The notes below the pieces were generated by a model. It did no database searches. It had not been told where the DNA came from and was given only the letters and a program-made list of their open reading frames with translations. Position numbers and translations under genes: made by a program. Positions 7,222 to 11,175 of a stretch of 11,175 nucleotides of DNA are shown here, piece after piece. The DNA is from Bacteroidota bacterium. Lineage in GTDB: Bacteria; Bacteroidota; Bacteroidia; Flavobacteriales; Flavobacteriaceae. Positions within the stretch are counted from its first letter, which is position 1. Each line of letters starts with the position of its first letter. The stretch covers positions 1 to 11,175 of the forward strand of contig JAEWCF010000047.1 in the NCBI GenBank assembly GCA_023390775.1, given 5' to 3'.

Positions 7222-7229
7222 CAAAAGTA
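7222..7229 (-). promoter_or_regulatory. -7 box of the tRNA-Leu promoter
   Basis: On the minus strand TACTTTTG fits TAnnTTTG in all fixed positions and ends 11 nt before the tRNA 5' end, as expected for a start site a few bases upstream of the mature tRNA. The -33 region is AT-rich without a clear TTG. Confidence 0.6.
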
Positions 7230-7269
7230 AAATTAATTTTGAAAAGTGGAACGCTTTTACGTGAATATT

Positions 7270-7725
7270 TCATGCGCGTTCCAAAATGTTCCTGAGCCGG
7301 TCCAAACTTTGCTCCCAACCCTCTCGTGAAGCCGCCGCGGCCTGCTGATGCTCGGGCTTGGCCTTGAGCAATTTATAGCGCATTTCAATCAAAGTCCGGT
7401 GGTGCCGCTGCCAGAAACTTATCGCAATGCTGCATTCAAATCCGTAATCCCCACCCGGTATGGGAAAGGTCGCAAGGGTAAACGCAAGATGCTCCAACGG
7501 ATCCACGACCGTAAACTGGCCGACGACCGGATACCTGGCCTGGTCCGATGCCACCATCGCAATCCTCAACAGTCCTCCCGGTTTCGCGTCGATCGCGCAA
7601 TCCTGAACAGGATGCGTCTCGGGGCCAAACCATTGCCGGAAAATTTCGGGATCGGTAAAGGCTTCGAACACTCTCTCGCGAGGAACTTCAAAATGCCTGA
7701 TCAATGTAAATTCATCTGCGTTCAT
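7270..7725 (-). CDS. SRPBCC/AHSA1-like domain protein (second of a pair)
   Basis: This 151-residue protein is a single START-like (SRPBCC) domain of the AHSA1 subfamily, a cup-shaped fold that binds hydrophobic ligands; the bacterial members mostly have no known substrate. Signatures are the N-terminal strand and helix RHFEVPRERVFEAFTDPEIFRQWFGPE (split about 10-36), the central KPGGLLRI (48-55), and the C-terminal helix GWEQSLDRLRNIL (136-148). There is no signal peptide, so it is cytoplasmic. Its ATG (7723-7725) lies inside the end of the upstream SRPBCC gene, overlapping by 14 nt in another frame, which implies coupled translation and possibly a heterodimer. The name 'activator of Hsp90 ATPase' comes from the eukaryotic fold relative and should not be taken as function. 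No ArsR-type regulator, often beside such genes, is present. Confidence 0.88.
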   Translation of the reverse strand: MNADEFTLIRHFEVPRERVFEAFTDPEIFRQWFGPETHPVQDCAIDAKPGGLLRIAMVASDQARYPVVGQFTVVDPLEHLAFTLATFPIPGGDYGFECSIAISFWQRHHRTLIEMRYKLLKAKPEHQQAAAASREGWEQSLDRLRNILERA

Positions 7726-8173
7726 ACAGTCGAGTGCTCAATTCACGGATTTTCAGCAACGCGCGGTCCCAGGCCCGGGACATGGTATCGCAAAACTCGG
7801 CGCCCATATCGCACTCGACCGAAAGTTCGGTGCGCCCGGCCTGTTCATTCAGCCGATAGATTTCCTGCGCTCCCTGCACGTCATGCGCGTGGTCGCTGTC
7901 ATAATCCTCGCGTCCCCGCATCACGATGCCTTCGTATTCAATGGAAAGCAGTTCCGGGGTACGCTTCTCCACGATCCTGCCCACCAACCCGGTTTGCGAG
8001 CCGTCGGTGAACAATGCCTTGCTACCCAGCATCCAATCGCTTTCGGGATGCGAACCCCGGCTGAAGACCGAATACCAAATCGGGGTGAACCGTTGATCAA
8101 ACAGCACCTTCCAGACTTTCTCCCTTGGCGCATCGATCCATATGGACTTGCGCACCGTCTTCATTCGTTCCAT
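7712..8173 (-). CDS. SRPBCC/AHSA1-like domain protein (first of a pair)
   Basis: A second START-like domain protein, 153 residues from the ATG at 8171-8173. The N-terminus has the family pattern (VRKSIWIDAPREKVWKVLFD), then RFTPIWYSVFSRGSHPESDWMLGSKALF (split about 29-55) where AHSA1 proteins have the W-x-x-G region, and a long C-terminal helix near MSRAWDRALLKIREL. Alternative starts are an ATG at 8164 (giving MKTVRKS, arguably the better family match) and a GTG at 8179. It is cytoplasmic with an unknown ligand. It differs clearly from the following SRPBCC protein, so the pair is not a recent duplication. The stop lies 14 nt inside the next gene. A TATCTTTA box at 8196-8203 is the likely promoter for both genes. 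Confidence 0.87.
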   Translation of the reverse strand: MERMKTVRKSIWIDAPREKVWKVLFDQRFTPIWYSVFSRGSHPESDWMLGSKALFTDGSQTGLVGRIVEKRTPELLSIEYEGIVMRGREDYDSDHAHDVQGAQEIYRLNEQAGRTELSVECDMGAEFCDTMSRAWDRALLKIRELSTRLYERR

Positions 8174-8195
8174 ATTCACAACTGTTTGTAATCCA

Positions 8196-8203
8196 TAAAG
8201 ATA
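8196..8203 (-). promoter_or_regulatory. Likely -7 box for the SRPBCC gene pair
   Basis: Minus-strand TATCTTTA matches TAnnTTTG except at the last base and ends 22 nt before the ATG at 8173. No clear -33 TTG is visible. It shares the 129-bp divergent spacer with the purK promoter, which points the other way. Confidence 0.45.
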
Positions 8204-8279
8204 CGTAAAAGAAAATACATCTTTGGTACCGGCCCTAAACCGTAAACACCAAACTACCGGCTAATACGGCGCTTTGGAT

Positions 8280-8287
8280 TATCTTTG
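8280..8287 (+). promoter_or_regulatory. Bacteroidota-type -7 box for purK-purE
   Basis: TATCTTTG matches TAnnTTTG in all fixed positions and ends 15 nt before the purK ATG at 8303, giving a leader of about 10 nt. It overlaps the in-frame TTG at 8285, so that TTG cannot be the start. No clear -33 TTG, and no recognisable PurR or purine riboswitch element, lies upstream. Confidence 0.65.
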
Positions 8288-8302
8288 TGCAAACAATACG
8301 AC

Positions 8303-9454
8303 ATGGACCTTTTTTCCACCGATTTTACCCTGGGGATCCTGGGTGGCGGCCAATTGGGCAAGATGCTTCTGGCCGAAACGCGAAAATTCGATATCAGGAC
8401 CCATGTGCTGGACCCATCCTCTGATGCGCCCTCGGCGATTGCCTGCAACAAATTTGCGGTTGGCGACTTGATGGATTACCAAACCGTGCTTGAATTTGGC
8501 CGAGGCGTCGATGTTTTGACCATCGAGATCGAACATGTGAATGTCGACGCGCTGGAAGCACTTGAACGCGAGGGCAAAAAAGTTTACCCTTCGTCACTGA
8601 CCCTTCGGACCATCCAAAACAAGGCACGGCAAAAGGAATTTTACCAAGACAATTCGATCCCGTGCCCGCCGGCCCGGATCTTTGCGAGCCTTAAGGAACT
8701 GATGGTGGATTTTCTCGACGGCAGCCTGGAACTTCCCTTCGTCTGGAAAAGCACGCAATTTGGTTATGACGGCAATGGCGTCCGCGTGATACGGGAGGCC
8801 GCTGACCTTCAGGGACTGCCCGATGTGGAATGCATCGCCGAGGAAATGGTTGACTTTGCCATGGAGCTCGCGGTCATCGTGGCGCGAAACCCGGCTGGCG
8901 ATTCGGTCACCTATCCCGTCGTCGAAATGGAATTCCACCCCACGGCCAACCAGGTCGAATACGTGATCTGTCCCGCAAGGATCGATGCCCATGTCGCCGC
9001 AAAGGCACGGGCGCTCGCCCTCGAGGTTTCGCAAAAATTCGCGCATATCGGGCTGCTTGCGGTGGAAATGTTCCTAACCCACGATGGCCACATCCTGGTC
9101 AACGAAGCGGCTCCGCGCCCGCACAACTCCGGACACTATACCATCGAAGCGAGTTATACGTCGCAATTCGAGAACCATCTTCGCGCGATCCTGAACCTGC
9201 CGCTCGGAGCCACGGAGAGCAAGGCTGCCGCCGTGATGGTCAACCTGGTGGGCGCCGAAGGTTTTTCGGGCAACGTCATCTATGAAAATATTGAGAAGAT
9301 CCTGGCCCTGGACGGTGTTACGCCGCATATCTACGGGAAACGCCAAACCCGTCCGTTTCGCAAGATGGGGCATGTGACGATTGTGCGGCCGGAGCTGTCC
9401 TCGGCACGTGAAACGGCGCAAACGGTGCGGCAAACAATCCGCGTAATTGCGTAA
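8303..9454 (+). CDS. purK: N5-carboxyaminoimidazole ribonucleotide synthase
   Basis: PurK converts AIR, ATP and bicarbonate to N5-CAIR in de novo purine synthesis. The 383-residue product has the ATP-grasp layout: N-terminal dinucleotide-like loop GILGGGQLGKM (11-21), ATP-grasp core with WKSTQFGYDGNGV (148-160), the catalytic metal and ATP region VNEAAPRPHNSGHYT (266-280), and the C-terminal segment HIYGKRQTRPFRKMGHVTI (342-360), all typical of PurK. The start at 8303 is preferred to the TTG at 8285 because it gives MDLFSTDFTLGILGGGQLG and because the promoter covers the TTG. purE starts 24 nt after its stop, forming a two-gene operon for consecutive steps. Identification is secure. Confidence 0.97.
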   Translation: MDLFSTDFTLGILGGGQLGKMLLAETRKFDIRTHVLDPSSDAPSAIACNKFAVGDLMDYQTVLEFGRGVDVLTIEIEHVNVDALEALEREGKKVYPSSLTLRTIQNKARQKEFYQDNSIPCPPARIFASLKELMVDFLDGSLELPFVWKSTQFGYDGNGVRVIREAADLQGLPDVECIAEEMVDFAMELAVIVARNPAGDSVTYPVVEMEFHPTANQVEYVICPARIDAHVAAKARALALEVSQKFAHIGLLAVEMFLTHDGHILVNEAAPRPHNSGHYTIEASYTSQFENHLRAILNLPLGATESKAAAVMVNLVGAEGFSGNVIYENIEKILALDGVTPHIYGKRQTRPFRKMGHVTIVRPELSSARETAQTVRQTIRVIA

Positions 9455-9478
9455 CTTAGGGCCAAAATTCAACATTCT

Positions 9479-9964
9479 ATGGGCAAAGTAGCCGTCATTA
9501 TGGGAAGCGTGTCGGACATGCCGGTCATGCAGGAAGCCGTCGAGATCCTCACGGGGTTTGGCATCGAGACCGAGGTGGACATCGTTTCGGCCCACCGCAC
9601 TCCCGAAAAACTCTTTGACTTTTCCAAAAACGCACACCACCGCGGAATAAGCGTGATCATCGCGGGCGCGGGCGGGGCGGCGCATTTACCGGGAATGGTG
9701 GCCTCGATGTCGCCCCTGCCGGTCATCGGCGTTCCCGTAAAATCCAGCAATTCCATCGACGGTTGGGACTCCATCCTTTCCATCCTGCAAATGCCGGGCG
9801 GGGTTCCGGTGGCCACGGTCGCGCTGAACGGCGCCAAAAATGCGGGCATCCTCGCGGCGCAGATCCTCGGCAGCGCCAATCCCCAAATCCTGGAACGCAT
9901 CTCCGCCTACAAGGAAGGCCTGAAGCTGAGCGTGACGCAGTCGGCGGAAGGGTTGAGGAAATGA
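9479..9964 (+). CDS. purE: N5-carboxyaminoimidazole ribonucleotide mutase (class I PurE)
   Basis: PurE rearranges N5-CAIR to CAIR, the step after PurK. The 161-residue sequence is complete and of normal length, with the class I motifs MGSVSD (8-13), SAHRTP (37-42, containing the catalytic His), AGAGGAAHLPGM (62-73), PVIGVPV (81-87) and QMPGGVPVATV (104-114). The presence of PurK immediately upstream fits a class I mutase rather than a direct AIR carboxylase. No Shine-Dalgarno motif lies in the 24-nt gap. A palindromic hairpin with a T-rich 3' side (10039-10069) may end the transcript. Identification is secure. Confidence 0.97.
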   Translation: MGKVAVIMGSVSDMPVMQEAVEILTGFGIETEVDIVSAHRTPEKLFDFSKNAHHRGISVIIAGAGGAAHLPGMVASMSPLPVIGVPVKSSNSIDGWDSILSILQMPGGVPVATVALNGAKNAGILAAQILGSANPQILERISAYKEGLKLSVTQSAEGLRK

Positions 9965-9969
9965 TTTAA

Positions 9970-10025
9970 TGTGAAAATGTACCAATATACCAATTTGGAA
10001 ATTTGAAAATTTGAAGATTTGAAAA
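9970..10025. repeat. Degenerate 8-nt tandem array, seven units
   Basis: From 9970 the sequence divides without gaps into seven octamers: TGTGAAAA, TGTACCAA, TATACCAA, TTTGGAAA, TTTGAAAA, TTTGAAGA, TTTGAAAA, then TG. All units have T at positions 1 and 3 and A at position 8, and most of the variation falls at positions 2 and 4-7. It starts 5 nt after the purE stop. It is non-coding; similar TTTGAAAA and ACCAATnT strings are, as I recall, common in flavobacterial spacers. Confidence 0.75.
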
Positions 10026-10038
10026 TGCAGCTACAAAC

Positions 10039-10069
10039 GGTAATAATCGATTATTATCTTTAATTTTTT
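10039..10069 (+). terminator. Palindromic hairpin with T-rich tail, possible purKE terminator
   Basis: TAATAATCGATTATTA (10041-10056) is a perfect 16-bp palindrome. With flanking G-U and G-C pairs it can form an 8-bp stem (10039-10046 with 10051-10058) and a TCGA loop. It is followed by TTTTAATTTTTTT. The stem is nearly all A-U, so termination would be weak; a palindromic protein-binding site is an alternative. Confidence 0.35.
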
Positions 10070-10182
10070 TGGGAGCTTTTTCCTGCTGTCCGCTATATCT
10101 TTTGGCGTAACTTAAGGTTGATAAAAAATTGACATTTTCAAGACGCCAAAAGGATGCCGCTCCCATCAGGGCTAGGGCATCC
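10070..10182 (-). ncRNA. Candidate structured RNA element with pseudoknot (Flavo-1-like?)
   Basis: Three perfect helices are visible. TGGGAGC (10070-10076) pairs with GCTCCCA (10159-10165). CTTTTGGCG (10099-10107) pairs with CGCCAAAAG (10144-10152), enclosing a 36-nt AT-rich loop. GGATGCC (10152-10158) pairs with GGCATCC (10176-10182), with CCC/GGG (10162-10164, 10169-10171) able to close an ATCA loop inside it. The first and third helices interleave, so either they form a pseudoknot or GCTCCC switches partners. The blocks GATATAGCGG and AGCGGCATCCTTTT (minus strand) match my memory of an abundant flavobacterial intergenic element, possibly the Flavo-1 RNA. The minus strand is chosen because its unpaired segments are purine-rich; all pairs are Watson-Crick, so strand remains uncertain. 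There is no coding frame here that resembles a gene. Confidence 0.55.
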
Positions 10183-10186
10183 CAAA

Positions 10187-10212
10187 ACTCATTACTCATT
10201 ACTCATTACTCA
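10187..10212 (+). repeat. 7-nt tandem repeat just upstream of the M3 peptidase
   Basis: Three exact ACTCATT units (10187-10207) and a partial ACTCA (10208-10212) end 5 nt before the ATG at 10218. The repeat lies in the probable leader of the peptidase gene, on the coding strand. Confidence 0.8.
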
Positions 10213-10217
10213 AAAGC

Positions 10218-11175
10218 ATGATCCTCACCAAACCTTTCAATACCCCACACGGCACGGCGCCGTTCTCGCAAATATCAACCGACGATTTCAAGCCCGCGTT
10301 CGAGCAGAATATTGCCGCCGCCCGCGCCGAGATCGATGCCATTGTCAACAATCCTTCAGCGCCGACCTTCGAGAACACGATCGAGGCGCTCGAATATTCG
10401 GGGCAGGAACTCGACCGGCTATCCAGCATTTTCTTCAACCTCAACTCGGCCGAGACCAATGACGAAATCCAGCGGATCGCACAGGAAGTCTCGCCGATGC
10501 TCACCGCGTTCAGCAATGACATCTCGCTCAACGCCGAATTGTTTGCGCGCGTCAAATCAATTTTTGACGATCGCGAAAAACTCTCGCTGGATCCAGAGCA
10601 GTCGATGCTGCTGGAGAAAAAATACAAAGGATTTGCCCGTAACGGCGCGCTCTTGGCCGAGGAAAAGAAATCGCGGCTGCGCGAAATCGATACCGAACTC
10701 GCCAAACTCAAGCTCACCTTTGGCGAGAATGTTTTGGCCGAGACCAACGACTACCGCCTCCACATCACCGATGAAAAGGACCTGGCCGGGCTACCCGAGG
10801 GAACCGTCGAGGCGGCGCGCGCACTTGCCCAGCAGGAAAACAAGGACGGATGGATCTTCACACTTGACCACCCGAGCTACATCCCGTTCGTGACCTACGC
10901 CGACAATCGCGAGCTCCGAAGGGAAATCACCATCGCGGCCGGTCGAAAGGCTTTCCGGGGAAATGAACATGACAACACCGGGATCGTCAAACAAATTGCA
11001 AAACTCCGCCACGAGCGGGCGAACCTGCTCGGCTATGAAACCCATGCGCATTTCGTGCTTGAGGAGCGGATGGCGCAAAATCCGGAGACCGTAAAACAAT
11101 TCCTGGCCGGCCTGCTCGAAAAAGCCAAGCCCGCCGCGCACCGCGAATTTGAGGAGCTTTCCGCCTTTGCAAAGA
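10218..11175 (+). CDS. M3-family oligopeptidase / peptidyl-dipeptidase, 5' part
   Basis: The frame opens at the ATG at 10218 and remains open to the window end: 319 codons with no stop. The N-terminus MILTKPFNTPHGTAPFSQI, followed by PTFENTIEALEYSGQELDRLSSIFFNLNSAETNDEI (split about 49-84) and the later PSYIPFVTYADNRELR and LRHERANLLGYETHAHFVLEERM segments, is typical of Dcp/OpdA-type M3 metallopeptidases. These are cytoplasmic zinc enzymes that degrade peptides, and Dcp removes dipeptides from the C-terminus. The helical N-terminal region of the family is fully present. The HExxH zinc motif would lie beyond the window, so catalytic competence cannot be judged. No signal peptide is present. 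The gene follows purE in the same direction but is separated by 253 bp of repeats and structured DNA. Family members are usually near 680 residues, so a bit under half is visible. Confidence 0.93.
   Translation, partial: MILTKPFNTPHGTAPFSQISTDDFKPAFEQNIAAARAEIDAIVNNPSAPTFENTIEALEYSGQELDRLSSIFFNLNSAETNDEIQRIAQEVSPMLTAFSNDISLNAELFARVKSIFDDREKLSLDPEQSMLLEKKYKGFARNGALLAEEKKSRLREIDTELAKLKLTFGENVLAETNDYRLHITDEKDLAGLPEGTVEAARALAQQENKDGWIFTLDHPSYIPFVTYADNRELRREITIAAGRKAFRGNEHDNTGIVKQIAKLRHERANLLGYETHAHFVLEERMAQNPETVKQFLAGLLEKAKPAAHREFEELSAFAK

Noticed and set aside
8285..8302. TTG start for purK adding six residues
   Set aside because: The TTG overlaps the -7 box; the ATG at 8303 gives the normal N-terminus.
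10129..10134. TTGACA resembling a proteobacterial -35 element
   Set aside because: It lies in the loop of the structured element, has no matching -10 at proper spacing, and this phylum uses a different promoter consensus.
10312..10893. Closed plus-strand open frame inside the M3 peptidase gene
   Set aside because: It is out of frame with the peptidase, whose own frame runs unbroken to the window end and matches the family closely.

Overview
This window looks like chromosomal DNA from a member of the Flavobacteriaceae (Bacteroidota). The ObgE, Adk, Hpt, PurK, PurE and M3 peptidase sequences are of the flavobacterial type. Several intergenic regions carry the Bacteroidota -7 promoter box TAnnTTTG, and Shine-Dalgarno sequences are largely absent. 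By eye the coding DNA is above 50% G+C, which is high for this family, while the intergenic spacers stay AT-rich.

Layout. Positions 3-3457 (minus strand) hold a tight operon read hpt, adk, a CNNM/CBS transporter-like gene (CorC/HlyC type), then obgE. A 155-bp divergent spacer separates it from a plus-strand TonB-dependent outer-membrane receptor (3613-5619). Then come a single-domain response regulator (5693-6151), coupled by a 4-nt TTGA overlap to an all-helical HEAT-like protein (6148-6693), and a small, very hydrophilic protein (6757-7098). A tRNA-Leu(CAG) lies on the minus strand (7128-7210) with its own promoter and terminator. It is followed by two overlapping minus-strand SRPBCC/AHSA1 genes (7270-8173). 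From 8303 the plus strand carries purK and purE, a 253-bp spacer rich in repeats and RNA-like structure, and the 5' part of an M3-family oligopeptidase that runs off the window end.

How the genes relate. hpt, adk, purK and purE all belong to purine salvage, nucleotide balance or de novo purine synthesis, and as I recall these two blocks lie close together in many flavobacteria. The segment from about 3613 to 8173 therefore looks like a lineage-specific insertion of accessory genes (receptor, signalling pair, small stress-like protein, SRPBCC pair) between two conserved blocks. I see no integrase, transposase, CRISPR array or defence gene.

The least ordinary part is non-coding. The purE-M3 spacer contains an in-phase degenerate 8-nt repeat array, a palindromic hairpin, a compact element of about 113 nt with three perfect helices that imply a pseudoknot (it resembles an abundant flavobacterial intergenic element, possibly the Flavo-1 RNA), and a 7-nt tandem repeat ending 5 nt before the peptidase start codon. 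A different 7-nt repeat sits in the equivalent position 4 nt before obgE. No clearly new multi-gene system was found.
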